Assembly (NCBI GenBank): GCA_002418005.1
Contig: DIDF01000079.1
Span: 24,000-80,225 of the forward strand
DNA from: Lactobacillaceae bacterium UBA5807
Lineage (GTDB): Bacteria; Bacillota; Bacilli; Lactobacillales; Lactobacillaceae
Reading direction: 5' to 3'
DNA: 56,226 bases
Translations under genes and position numbers: made by a program
In this document: positions 9,262-16,677 of the stretch, in pieces
Position numbering within the stretch: the stretch's first letter is position 1
Layout: each line of letters opens with the position of its first letter
Notes under the pieces: model-generated
Told to the model about the DNA's origin: nothing
What the model saw: only the letters and a program-made list of their open reading frames with translations
Databases searched by the model: none

Positions 9262-9296
9262 ACAATAAAATGACGGAGAAGAAACCCTCCTCCGCC
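9262..9296 (-). terminator. Weak hairpin/terminator between gap and pgk
   Basis: On the minus strand GGCGGAG pairs with CTCCGTC (one G-T) around an 11-base loop, followed by ATTTTATTGTTT. The T tract is poor, so it may be leaky, giving more gap than pgk transcript, or may be a processing or stability element. Confidence 0.5.
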
Positions 9297-9317
9297 AATT
9301 ATAAAACATGTTAAATA

Positions 9318-10331
9318 TTAAAGTTCAGCGAACTTCAACAAAGTACGAACCATGTTGCAAGTGAAGCCCCATTCGTTATCGTACCATGCAACAGTCTTAA
9401 CTAATTGAGCACCGTCATCACCGGTAGTAACTTCAGTTTGAGTTGGGTCAAATACTGAGCCATGAGGATCATCAATGATATCTGATGAAACAATTTCGTC
9501 TTCGTTCCAACCAAAGGCATCGTTGTTTTCAGTGTGCTTCTTCATTGCTTGGTTAACTTCATCAGCAGTAACAGTCTTGTCCAAAACAGTTACCAATTCA
9601 GTTAATGAACCATCAACAACACCAACACGTTGTGCGTGGCCCATCAATTTGCCGTTAACTGAAGGAACAACTAAGCCAAGAGCCTTAGCAGCACCACTTG
9701 AATGAGGAATAGTATTAGCACTGGCAGTACGGTTGTTTCTCTTCTTCTTAGTCTTAGGACCATCAAGAATTTGTTGAGAAGCAGTGAATGCATGGACAGT
9801 AGTCATAGTACCAACTTTGATACCAAAGTCTTTGTCCAAGAAGTATGCCATTGGTGCCAAGCAGTTAGTTGTGCATGAACCAGCAGAAACAATAACATCA
9901 TCTGAGTCCAAAGTATCCAAGTTAACACCAGGAACAACAGTCTTAATCTTACCAGCAGGTGCTGAGATCAAAACTCGCTTTGCGCCAGCTTTAATATGGG
10001 CTTGTGATTTTTCTTCAGATGTGTAAAAACCAGTACATTCAAGAACGTAATCAACGCCATCATTTTTAACCCAAGGAAGGTTTGAAGCATCTTTTTCAGC
10101 GTAAACAGGGATTTCACGTCCATCAACGATAATACCCTTGTCACTTGATGAAACTTCACCAGGGAAACGGCCATGAGTTGAATCATATTTCAACAAATAT
10201 GCCAACATGTCAGGAGTAGTTAAATCATTAATTGCGACAACCTGAATCTTGTCTGAATGCAATTCATGAATTCTCTTGAATGCCAAACGACCAATTCGGC
10301 CAAAACCATTAATACCAATCTTTACAGTCAT
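9318..10331 (-). CDS. gap: Glyceraldehyde-3-phosphate dehydrogenase (NAD+), type I
   Basis: Oxidises glyceraldehyde 3-phosphate to 1,3-bisphosphoglycerate with NAD+. The 337-residue protein has the Rossmann motif GINGFGRIGR at the N-terminus, the catalytic SAGSCTTNCLAP with the active cysteine, and the C-terminal WYDNEWGFTCNM. The start has a strong AGGAGG about 11 bases upstream. Codon use is extremely biased. It is the first gene of the glycolytic cluster, but no cggR lies upstream; the divergent neighbour is a tRNA gene. A cre-like sequence lies about 190 bases upstream. Confidence 0.98.
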   Translation of the reverse strand: MTVKIGINGFGRIGRLAFKRIHELHSDKIQVVAINDLTTPDMLAYLLKYDSTHGRFPGEVSSSDKGIIVDGREIPVYAEKDASNLPWVKNDGVDYVLECTGFYTSEEKSQAHIKAGAKRVLISAPAGKIKTVVPGVNLDTLDSDDVIVSAGSCTTNCLAPMAYFLDKDFGIKVGTMTTVHAFTASQQILDGPKTKKKRNNRTASANTIPHSSGAAKALGLVVPSVNGKLMGHAQRVGVVDGSLTELVTVLDKTVTADEVNQAMKKHTENNDAFGWNEDEIVSSDIIDDPHGSVFDPTQTEVTTGDDGAQLVKTVAWYDNEWGFTCNMVRTLLKFAEL

Positions 10332-10521
10332 ACTAAGTTTTCCTCCTTTAGGAAATCAAGAAAAATTTAATTAATAGTACACAACTAATGGTAACACTTT
10401 TGAAAAACAAAATCAGTAGCAGATTGTGAATTGCCCTTCAAGCATGTTACCGAGTTAGAGTAAATCTAAACCCAGATTCGAGTATAGCAGAACAGGTAAT
10501 AAATGCAACGCAAATCCCTTG

Positions 10522-10535
10522 GGAAAGCGGTTTCA
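10522..10535. promoter_or_regulatory. Candidate cre (CcpA) site between gap and tRNA-Arg
   Basis: GGAAAGCGGTTTCA matches the catabolite-response core TGNAANCGNNNNCA at all fixed positions except the first T. It lies 190 bases upstream of gap and just ahead of the tRNA promoter. A role is inferred only. Confidence 0.35.
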
Positions 10536-10555
10536 GACTTCACTTTTTTATATTC

Positions 10556-10584
10556 TTGCGTCTAAAGGGAAATTCGAGTATGAT
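10556..10584 (+). promoter_or_regulatory. Promoter of tRNA-Arg
   Basis: TTGCGT (10556-10561) and TATGAT (10579-10584) are separated by 17 bases. Transcription should start near 10591, eight bases before the tRNA. Confidence 0.8.
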
Positions 10585-10598
10585 ATTAGGGTATTAAT

Positions 10599-10670
10599 GC
10601 GCCCGTAGTGTAATGGATCGCACGTAAGATTCCGGTTCTTGAAATGAGGGTTCGATTCCCCCCGGGCGCA
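10599..10670 (+). tRNA. tRNA-Arg, anticodon CCG
   Basis: A 72-nucleotide cloverleaf can be drawn. The acceptor stem is GCGCCCG/CGGGCGC with discriminator A. The D arm is GTGT with GCAC. The anticodon stem TAAGA/TCTTG (first pair T-G) carries the loop TTCCGGT, giving anticodon CCG for codon CGG. The T arm is GAGGG/CCCCC around TTCGATT with one A-C mismatch. No CCA is encoded, so the end must be added by the CCA-adding enzyme. The gene is single, with its own promoter and terminator. Confidence 0.93.
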
Positions 10671-10680
10671 TAAATTAGTA

Positions 10681-10714
10681 GTGAATCCTTGATCAATCAA
10701 GGGTTCACTTTTTG
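10681..10714 (+). terminator. Intrinsic terminator after tRNA-Arg
   Basis: GTGAATCCTTGAT pairs with ATCAAGGGTTCAC (one mismatch) around a two-base loop and is followed by five T. It begins ten bases after the tRNA. Confidence 0.92.
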
Positions 10715-10777
10715 TGTACAGAAAATACGTTGTAATTCACCTATTGCCTCCCAAAAAGAGCAACTGTCCTCTATCAT

Positions 10778-11329
10778 TTAATTATTGTTGGTGAAAATAT
10801 GGGGCAAGGACCACAATAAAACATTGATAATCAAGCCAATGAAAACTAAGGGTGACCAGAAAAAGGTTCCCAGCAAAGAAATTATATTGATTAAAAAGGA
10901 AACCCGCTCTAACTTCCGCCTGGCCTTAATTATTTTGTTGTATTTTATAACATTCTCTCGCAGCATTCCGAATGATAAATTATAAAGGGTAACGTTTAAA
11001 GCATAAAGAACCGCAGGCACTCGCGACATCATGCTTGTTCCAATCCAAGCAGTTGTTGAAGGCAAAAGAGAAGACCAAAACAATAAAATAATATTCAGCC
11101 ACAAAGTTTGATTATTGATTGTTTTAACTTGCATAAAAAGGTTATGATGGTTCACCCACATAGTCGAAATCAGAATGAAAGAGAAAATATATGCAAAAAA
11201 TTGAGGGGCAATATCAATCAGTGCACTTAATGAGTGGTTATTTGTAGGAAGACGAATTTCCAAGACCAAGATAGTTAAAATTATTGCAATAACCGCGTCC
11301 GTAAACGCTTCAAAACGATCTTTTTTCAA
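10778..11329 (-). CDS. TMEM175/DUF1211-type membrane protein, probable potassium channel
   Basis: A membrane protein of about 183 residues. The first helix carries the family signature RFEAFTDAVIAIILTILVLEI; most members have FSD where this one has FTD. It has about six hydrophobic segments and a WVNHH motif after helix 2, as in bacterial TMEM175 proteins, which form leak-type K+ channels. I prefer the TTG at 11329 (MKKDRFEAF), eight bases after GCAGG; the TTG at 11335 is too close to that site. The gene stands alone, and its stop lies about 60 bases from the convergent tRNA terminator. Ion selectivity cannot be read from the sequence. Confidence 0.82.
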   Translation of the reverse strand: MKKDRFEAFTDAVIAIILTILVLEIRLPTNNHSLSALIDIAPQFFAYIFSFILISTMWVNHHNLFMQVKTINNQTLWLNIILLFWSSLLPSTTAWIGTSMMSRVPAVLYALNVTLYNLSFGMLRENVIKYNKIIKARRKLERVSFLINIISLLGTFFWSPLVFIGLIINVLLWSLPHIFTNNN

Positions 11330-11581
11330 ACACAATGCCTGCCATTTCGTTTCACATTTTAATCAAACATAACAGATTAATCGCATTAAATTATACCACC
11401 GAAGTTCTATACGTATATTGAATACCTAAGCCGGAGGATTAAATTAGTATTTACCCTTTATGCTAATTGACTAAATTAAACAAATATATATGATTCATTC
11501 TTACATCCCCTCGGACCATAAATGGAATAAAAAGTTTGTTATTAATTCATAAAACTTTGATTTTATTACCGGTAAACTGAC

Positions 11582-11612
11582 AAAAATAAAACAACTCTAA
11601 AACAAAGAGTTA
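11582..11612 (-). terminator. Probable terminator after the 134-residue hypothetical gene
   Basis: On the minus strand AACTCT pairs with AGAGTT around a short loop, followed by GTTTTATTTTTG. It starts six bases after the stop codon. The rest of the 11336-11617 gap is AT-rich, and I see no gene in it. Confidence 0.6.
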
Positions 11613-11617
11613 CCTTA

Positions 11618-12022
11618 TTAATTTAACAAGCTGATTTGTTTTGCTGGCTCATAATTAATAAATAGTCGCCTAGACTTATCCAAATCTTCGACAAACCAAT
11701 TGTTCAAAAACCTTTGATTTAATTTATGAAAGATATCGTCATCCGGAACCACCAGCATCACTTTTCCTTTCAAAGACACCAACAAATCAAGCAGAGCTTC
11801 ATAATCCGCAGACAGTTCCAGAAAATCAAATGTTGGAACCACAAGGAAAAAATTCTTGGCCCGATCATTTTTCTCGATAAATTCATAAATATCCCCATCC
11901 TCAACATTTTTAATTATTTGTTGGCTTGGTCTCTTATGGTTCAACAATTTTGAATCACTTTTAAATGGAACTACTATTTTTTCCACATTAGGAATTAAGT
12001 TCCATAAATCTTTGTCAGTCAT
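11618..12022 (-). CDS. Hypothetical protein, 134 residues
   Basis: I do not recognise the family. The protein is soluble, with no signal peptide or membrane segment, and alternates hydrophobic strands and helices: EKIVVPF, NFFLVVPTFDFLELS, GKVMLVVPDDDIF, RRLFINYEP. Two strands ending in VVP suggest a small alpha/beta Rossmann-like fold, but that is inference. The ATG at 12022 follows AGGGAG ten bases upstream. It is divergent from formate dehydrogenase, sharing a 184-base intergenic region that contains a perfect palindrome, so the two may be co-regulated. It has its own terminator. Confidence 0.65.
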   Translation of the reverse strand: MTDKDLWNLIPNVEKIVVPFKSDSKLLNHKRPSQQIIKNVEDGDIYEFIEKNDRAKNFFLVVPTFDFLELSADYEALLDLLVSLKGKVMLVVPDDDIFHKLNQRFLNNWFVEDLDKSRRLFINYEPAKQISLLN

Positions 12023-12059
12023 AAAAATTATTCTCCCTAAAAAATCTTGTTAAATGATC

Positions 12060-12074
12060 TTTAACTGAGTTAAA
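12060..12074. promoter_or_regulatory. Perfect 15-bp palindrome in the fdh/hypothetical intergenic region
   Basis: TTTAACT-G-AGTTAAA is a perfect 7-1-7 inverted repeat, 38 bases from the hypothetical start and about 70 bases upstream of the fdh -10. It has the form of a dimeric repressor or activator site. No T tract follows, so it is not a terminator. Confidence 0.45.
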
Positions 12075-12130
12075 AGGTTAAAGACACTAATCAAAAGTTT
12101 ATTTTACTACTATGTCATTTCTTATTCTGA

Positions 12131-12162
12131 TATAATTTAATTGAAACGTGTAAGCGTTTTCA
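12131..12162 (+). promoter_or_regulatory. fdh -10 element with downstream cre site
   Basis: A perfect TATAAT at 12131-12136 is followed by a cre at 12149-12162, TGTAAGCGTTTTCA, which fits WTGNNARCGNWWWCAW at every position except the outer first W. The cre lies about six bases after the expected transcription start, the position where CcpA blocks transcription. No good -35 is visible. Confidence 0.75.
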
Positions 12163-12206
12163 TGTCTAACTTACAATTGGATTATTTGAATCGAAAGGAG
12201 TCGCTT

Positions 12207-13397
12207 ATGACAAAAGTACTTGCAGTATTGTATCCAGACCCGGTGACTGGCTATCCGCCAAAATACGCAAGAGATGACATCCCAAAGATCACTCATTATC
12301 CTGATGGCAGTCCCGTCCCTAGACCATCTTCAATTGATTTTAAACCAGGTGAGCTTTTGGGATCTGTTTCCGGAGAACTAGGCTTAAGAAAATACCTTGA
12401 GTCTAAAGGCGTAGATTTTGTTGTAACTTCTGATAAGGAAGGGCCCGACTCAGTATTTGAAAAAGAATTGGTCGACGCCGACGTTGTTATTTCCCAGCCT
12501 TTCTGGCCAGCATATTTAACTGCCGAAAGAATTAAAAAGGCCAAAAACCTAAAACTAGCAATTACCGCCGGCATTGGTTCTGACCATGTGGATTTGAACG
12601 CGGCCAATGATCACAATATTACTGTGGCCGAAGTAACTTACAGTAATAGTATCAGTGTTGCCGAGCATAATGTCATGATGGTTCTCAGTTTGGTTCGAGA
12701 CTATATCCCAGCTCATAAAAGAATTGTCAATGGCGGCTGGAACATTGCTGACGTAGTTTCCCGGTCTTATGACCTAGAAGGCATGAAAGTTGGAATTCAT
12801 GGTGGTGGTCGAATTGGCGAAGCAACAATGGAACGCTTAAAACCGTTCGGCGTAAAAATAGTTTATAACAAACGTCATCAGCTTTCGCCAGAAAAAGAAA
12901 AGCAATTAGGTGCCACTTATGAACCAGACTTCAACAAAATGATTAAAGATATTGATGTTCTGGTAATGACGGCCCCACTCACTCCTGAAACTTATCACAT
13001 TTTAAATAAAAAAACGATTAGCACAATGAAACGTGGCACATATATCGTCAACAATGCCCGTGGCGATGAAGCTAACCGAGATGATATTGTCAATGCTTTA
13101 AATTCTGGGCAGCTGGCAGGGTATGCTGGCGATGTTTGGTACCCACAACCTGCTCCAGTTGATCATCCTTGGCGAACTATGCCGCACAATGGGATGACTC
13201 CTCATATGTCTGGAACTAGTCTTTCTGCTCAGGCTCGCTATGCAGCCGGAACCAGAGAAATCTTGGAGGACTTTTTAGACAACAAACCAATTCCTGATGT
13301 TTATCTGATTGCTCAAGGCGGTCAGTTAGCCGGAACCGGAGCAAAATCTTATTCCGTTGCGAAGGGTCAGGCAAGTCCTGGTAGTGGTAAAAAATAA
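12207..13397 (+). CDS. fdh: NAD(P)-dependent formate dehydrogenase
   Basis: Oxidises formate to CO2 with NAD(P)+ in the cytoplasm, giving reducing power without a metal cofactor. The 396-residue protein belongs to the D-2-hydroxyacid dehydrogenase superfamily and aligns with Pseudomonas FDH with an offset of +1: Pro98, Ile123, Asn147, Arg285, Gln314 and His333 match its catalytic residues. FWPAYLTAERI and GGWNIADVVSRSYDLEGM are typical. The cofactor loop is GGGRIG, and the residue matching Asp221, which selects NAD+, is Lys222 (YNKRH). This predicts NADP+ use. The start ATG 12207 has GGAG six bases upstream; a longer in-frame reading from 12141 overlaps the cre site. Single-gene unit with its own terminator. 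Confidence 0.93.
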   Translation: MTKVLAVLYPDPVTGYPPKYARDDIPKITHYPDGSPVPRPSSIDFKPGELLGSVSGELGLRKYLESKGVDFVVTSDKEGPDSVFEKELVDADVVISQPFWPAYLTAERIKKAKNLKLAITAGIGSDHVDLNAANDHNITVAEVTYSNSISVAEHNVMMVLSLVRDYIPAHKRIVNGGWNIADVVSRSYDLEGMKVGIHGGGRIGEATMERLKPFGVKIVYNKRHQLSPEKEKQLGATYEPDFNKMIKDIDVLVMTAPLTPETYHILNKKTISTMKRGTYIVNNARGDEANRDDIVNALNSGQLAGYAGDVWYPQPAPVDHPWRTMPHNGMTPHMSGTSLSAQARYAAGTREILEDFLDNKPIPDVYLIAQGGQLAGTGAKSYSVAKGQASPGSGKK

Positions 13398-13416
13398 TAG
13401 CTAAATAAAAACTGGA

Positions 13417-13446
13417 GGCCTCACGAAAAATCGTGAGGCCTTTTTT
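13417..13446 (+). terminator. Intrinsic terminator after fdh
   Basis: A perfect 10-bp stem GGCCTCACGA/TCGTGAGGCC with an AAAA loop and six T. It starts 20 bases after the fdh stop. Confidence 0.96.
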
Positions 13447-13499
13447 ACATTATAAAAAGGTTTTGGTCCTTTGAAATATTTTGCCAATTAAGTTCCTAT

Positions 13500-14348
13500 C
13501 TATTTGACTTTAAAAGATTCAAGATTCTTTAATAAAACTTCGTTATGATTCAATCTAGCAAATGCAGCTGCGTCATTGGCCAGTTGACGAATTTTTTCTA
13601 AGCTTCCACCAGCGGCTTGCATATTTTGGGCCTTTCGAAAACAAATTCTGGCAACGTAAAAAGTCAGGTGGGTGTCCGAACATATATCGTAAGCGTAATC
13701 TAATAATTGGTTACTGGTATTGTAATCACCAATCTCGGCATAATAATTGCCAGTAAAATAAAGCATATTTAGTGCCCGCCAGACTGCCTTGTTGCTATCC
13801 ATTGGTAAATCTCGAAGGTGCGATAGAACCTTATCAAAGTAAAATTCTGCTTTTGTATTGTCGCCATTGAGATAATAAGCAACCCCACTGCCGGTATACG
13901 CCAGCAAAGTATATTCAGTTTTGTGAGAATCATCTAAATCATTTAAGATAACATTGAAATAATAAAGTGAATCAGAGATTGCCTGTTTAGTAAAAGTAGC
14001 GAGGTATCCCGCAAGAAAGTAAAACTGCATTTTTGCATCAGAATTTAACTTTGTAACATCAATTTGTTTTAAAGCACCCTGGGCTTTTTGATATTCACTC
14101 GTAATCAAGTTAAATTCAGCACCATCTAATATTTTTTGGGAACCATTTTCCTCAGCCGATTGGGCTGGGAAAATATCGTTCAAAGTTAAATTTAAACGTT
14201 TACAAAGCTGAGAAACAATTTTAATATTTGGCACTTGCTCGCCATTTTCAAATTTACTGAGGGTAGCTTGTGTACATATTCCTTTACAAAGTTCTGACTG
14301 AGAAAGTTTTAACGCTTTTCTGGTTTCAATAAATCGCTGAATATTCAT
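13500..14348 (-). CDS. XRE-family regulator with TPR-like C-terminal domain (RRNPP-like)
   Basis: Cytoplasmic DNA-binding regulator of 282 residues. Residues 5-60 form a helix-turn-helix (KLSQSELCKGICTQATLSKFENG). Residues 75-280 are helical and TPR-like, with repeated aromatic and alanine positions (YLNGDNTKAEFYFDKVL, YYAEIGDYNTSNQLLDYAY). This architecture is that of the Rgg/PlcR/PrgX/NprR type, whose TPR domain often binds a signalling peptide. I looked for a short export-peptide gene on both sides and saw none, so it may be an orphan. The ATG has AGGGG seven bases upstream. It is convergent with fdh; a role in controlling fdh is possible but unsupported. Confidence 0.8.
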   Translation of the reverse strand: MNIQRFIETRKALKLSQSELCKGICTQATLSKFENGEQVPNIKIVSQLCKRLNLTLNDIFPAQSAEENGSQKILDGAEFNLITSEYQKAQGALKQIDVTKLNSDAKMQFYFLAGYLATFTKQAISDSLYYFNVILNDLDDSHKTEYTLLAYTGSGVAYYLNGDNTKAEFYFDKVLSHLRDLPMDSNKAVWRALNMLYFTGNYYAEIGDYNTSNQLLDYAYDICSDTHLTFYVARICFRKAQNMQAAGGSLEKIRQLANDAAAFARLNHNEVLLKNLESFKVK

Positions 14349-14476
14349 ATTATTTCCCCTAATTCCTTTTTCTCGTCCAAATGGTTTAATTTTATTCTCT
14401 TTTTATATATTTTCTTTATTCTAACAATATTTAATAGGGATTAAAAGCAAAGGAAAGCAGCAAAAAGAAATCAAAT

Positions 14477-15166
14477 TCAGCGAATAATAATGTCTTGAAT
14501 AGATTTAAAGTTTGAAGCGATGTAGGTTGGCAGAAATTTTGTCAAGTTCTTTTGACCCGATGGATTGTACCAAATGCTGCTGAGGTTAACATTATTGGCT
14601 CCATGAATATCGGACAAAAGGCTGTCGCCAACCATTATCGAATTTTTAGGATTCATTTTAGGCTTTTCTTTGAAAATCGAATCAAAGAATCTAGGGTCCG
14701 GTTTTGAATAACCAATATCCTCAGAAATAAAAACATCATTAAAAAATTTTCCTACTCCAGATCCATCCAATCGCCTCAATTGAGTCTTTTTTACCCCATT
14801 TGTTCCAACAATTAGTTGAAGACCTGCGCCCTTTAAATTTGCTAACATCGTTTTGGCACCAGCCTTTATGTAGTAATTATGACTGTTCATTTGCCGATAT
14901 TCTTGCTCAACTTTGAATCCATCAACCGACAAATTCATCTCAGCAAATAATTTTGTGAACCTGGTATGAAGCAAAGTCTCGCGATTATATCCTTGTTCGA
15001 TTTTGTGCCAAACATCCGCATTGATTTTGAGATATTTTTTAATTCCTAATTTAATTTGATCTTTAGGGATTCCATATTTTTTAAAAATTTTGGTTAAACC
15101 CTCAATCTCACCACGGTGAAAATCTAAAATTGTATCATCAAGGTCAAAAATAACGTATTTCAGCAT
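14477..15166 (-). CDS. HAD-family phosphatase, YjjG/YfnB type
   Basis: Phosphatase of 229 residues from the haloacid dehalogenase superfamily; relatives such as YjjG hydrolyse pyrimidine nucleotides. The motifs are in order: motif I FDLDDTILDF with the nucleophile Asp, an alpha-helical C1 cap (about residues 18-95), motif II VGTNG, motif III Lys in YSKPDPRFF, and motif IV MVGDSLLSDIHGA. The gene starts with ATG and an AGGAGG-like site (GGAGGATTCTTAA). The next gene upstream is the broken flavodoxin gene, about 40 bases away on the same strand, so they may share a transcript. The exact substrate is not readable. Confidence 0.88.
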   Translation of the reverse strand: MLKYVIFDLDDTILDFHRGEIEGLTKIFKKYGIPKDQIKLGIKKYLKINADVWHKIEQGYNRETLLHTRFTKLFAEMNLSVDGFKVEQEYRQMNSHNYYIKAGAKTMLANLKGAGLQLIVGTNGVKKTQLRRLDGSGVGKFFNDVFISEDIGYSKPDPRFFDSIFKEKPKMNPKNSIMVGDSLLSDIHGANNVNLSSIWYNPSGQKNLTKFLPTYIASNFKSIQDIIIR

Positions 15167-15207
15167 TTAAGAATCCTCCTTTCATCAAAATACTAAAATT
15201 TTAGCAA

Positions 15208-15651
15208 TTAATTAGTTAGTTTAGCAAAAAATGTCATTGCATTGGCAATATCTGTTTGATCAGGCTTACTCTTATTTAGTCCACCCATCTGCTTAAAAGG
15301 ACCCTAGGTATCTAATCCCCGACATTGAAAAGCACCAATAATATTAGCGCCCTTTTTAGCTAAAACCCTTCGAATAGAATCCGAATCCCCATTGTCTTGG
15401 GCCCCATGAGTATATATTAAGAAGACATTTTTGCTTTTTGGCAATTTTTGTTCAACAAAATCAATTAATGATTGTTTGAAATTACCAAAGTAAATCCCCG
15501 AAGCAACACCGATCAAATCAAATTTTGAAAAATCGACCAGTTTAGGCTGATCAACATTCACCAGCTGGACGTTGTATTTATCGGCAATTGCTGAAACGAC
15601 TTTTAGAGTATTTCCATGGTGCTCAGAATGGTAAACAATTATTGCTTTCAA
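15208..15651 (-). pseudogene. Flavodoxin-family protein interrupted by one in-frame TAG
   Basis: FMN-binding flavodoxin-like protein of the short type, starting MKAIIVYHSEHHGNTLKV, where SEHHGNT is the phosphate loop. Codon 116 (15306-15304) is TAG, but the same frame then continues for 31 codons (GPFKQMGGLNKSKPDQ...) to a TAA at 15208-15210. Homologues read GxDTxGPFK across this point with an aromatic residue where the TAG stands, so a Tyr codon changed to TAG is the simplest explanation. Without read-through the product lacks its last helix and strand. I chose TTG 15651 (MKAII) over TTG 15660 because of spacing to GAAGG. Otherwise the frame is intact, so the lesion is recent or a sequencing error. 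Confidence 0.85.
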
Positions 15652-15763
15652 TATAACCAAACCTTCTTTATTTACTAAATAAACTTATACTCCTTTTTTA
15701 ATTTATTAAAAACCTTCGGTAAATTAAAAAGTGTAAATTCTATAGTTAAAAAATAAAACATAA

Positions 15764-15782
15764 TATAATGAAATCGAATTCA
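15764..15782 (+). promoter_or_regulatory. butA -10 element overlapped by a cre site
   Basis: TATAAT at 15764-15769 is overlapped by ATGAAATCGAATTCA (15768-15782), a full match to the catabolite-response consensus WTGNAANCGNWNNCW. CcpA bound here would cover the transcription start. The -35 is poor. Confidence 0.72.
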
Positions 15783-15804
15783 GACAAAAAGGAGGAATTT
15801 TCAT

Positions 15805-16578
15805 ATGAGTGCTAAAGTTGCTATGGTAACAGGCGGTGGCCAAGGAATTGGCGAAGCTATTGCTACCCGTCTTTTTAATGATGGTTTTTCCGTTGGAATT
15901 GTTGATATGAATGAAGATAATGCTAAAAAAGTAGCTGCAAAACTATCTCCAGATGGTAGCAAGGCAGTGGGTGTCAAAGCCGATGTTTCAAAACGTGACG
16001 ATATGTTTGCCGCAGTGAACGCAGTTGAAGAAAAATTTGGTGATTTTAACGTTCTGGTTAATAATGCCGGTTTAGGCCCAACTACCCCAATTGATACCAT
16101 TACTGAAGATCAGTTCAGATTGGTCTACGGGGTCAATGTTGGTGGTGTCCTTTGGGGCACCCAAGCTGCCCACGCTGCATTTAAGAAGTTAGGCCATGGC
16201 GGCAAAATTATTAATGCTACTTCACAAGCTGGGGTCGTCGGTAATCCAAATCTTGCTTTGTACTCAGGAACAAAATTTGCCGTTCGTGGGATCACTCAGG
16301 TAACTGCAAGAGATTTAGCAGGTGAAGGCATCACCGCCAACGCTTATGCCCCAGGAATTGTCAAAACTCCAATGATGTTTGATATTGCTCATCAAGTCGG
16401 CAAGAATGCCGGCAAAGACGATGATTGGGGAATGCAACAATTTGCTAAAGACATTGCCCTTAAACGCCTCTCTGAACCAGAAGACGTTGCAGCGGCTGTT
16501 TCCTTCTTGGCCGGACCAGATTCAAACTACGTTACTGGACAAACGTTAATTGTTGATGGCGGTATGCAATTCCAGTAA
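15805..16578 (+). CDS. butA: Acetoin/diacetyl reductase (meso-2,3-butanediol dehydrogenase type)
   Basis: Short-chain dehydrogenase of 257 residues that reduces diacetyl to acetoin and acetoin to butanediol, re-oxidising NADH. Seen: TGGGQGIG nucleotide loop at 9-16, Asp34 after the second strand (NAD+ preference), VNNAG at 85-89, and the catalytic set Asn111, Ser140, Tyr153 and Lys157 (YSGTK). The C-terminal VTGQTLIVDGGMQF is typical of the BudC/ButA group. It has a near-perfect ribosome site (GGAGGA). It is monocistronic, closed by a bidirectional terminator, and a paralogue lies 5.7 kb downstream. The exact stereospecificity cannot be read from the sequence. Confidence 0.9.
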   Translation: MSAKVAMVTGGGQGIGEAIATRLFNDGFSVGIVDMNEDNAKKVAAKLSPDGSKAVGVKADVSKRDDMFAAVNAVEEKFGDFNVLVNNAGLGPTTPIDTITEDQFRLVYGVNVGGVLWGTQAAHAAFKKLGHGGKIINATSQAGVVGNPNLALYSGTKFAVRGITQVTARDLAGEGITANAYAPGIVKTPMMFDIAHQVGKNAGKDDDWGMQQFAKDIALKRLSEPEDVAAAVSFLAGPDSNYVTGQTLIVDGGMQFQ

Positions 16579-16621
16579 TTACTACTTTCAAAAGAATTCT
16601 CAAAATATGATCATTTATTAC

Positions 16622-16659
16622 AAAAAGGCTTTCCTCAAAAAAATGAGAGAAGCCTTTTT
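16622..16659. terminator. Bidirectional terminator between butA and the ABC permease
   Basis: AAAAAGGCTTTCCTCA pairs with TGAGAGAAGCCTTTTT around a short A-rich loop (15 of 16 positions pair), giving A and T runs on both sides. It serves the convergent genes. Confidence 0.92.
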
Positions 16660-16677
16660 GATTTATTAAAAAGGGAT

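Noticed and set aside
9475..10026. Plus-strand open frames inside gap (and similar frames inside eno, pgk, uvrB, secA)
   Set aside because: They lie opposite strongly conserved genes, lack ribosome sites and follow the codon bias of the real gene; shadows.
11336..11617. A gene or structured RNA in the gap between the TMEM175-type gene and the 134-residue gene
   Set aside because: GGAGG near 11433 has no open frame behind it, and only the terminator hairpin near 11600 is structured.
14349..14476. A small signalling-peptide gene next to the XRE-TPR regulator
   Set aside because: The only ATG-started frame in the gap ends after two codons.
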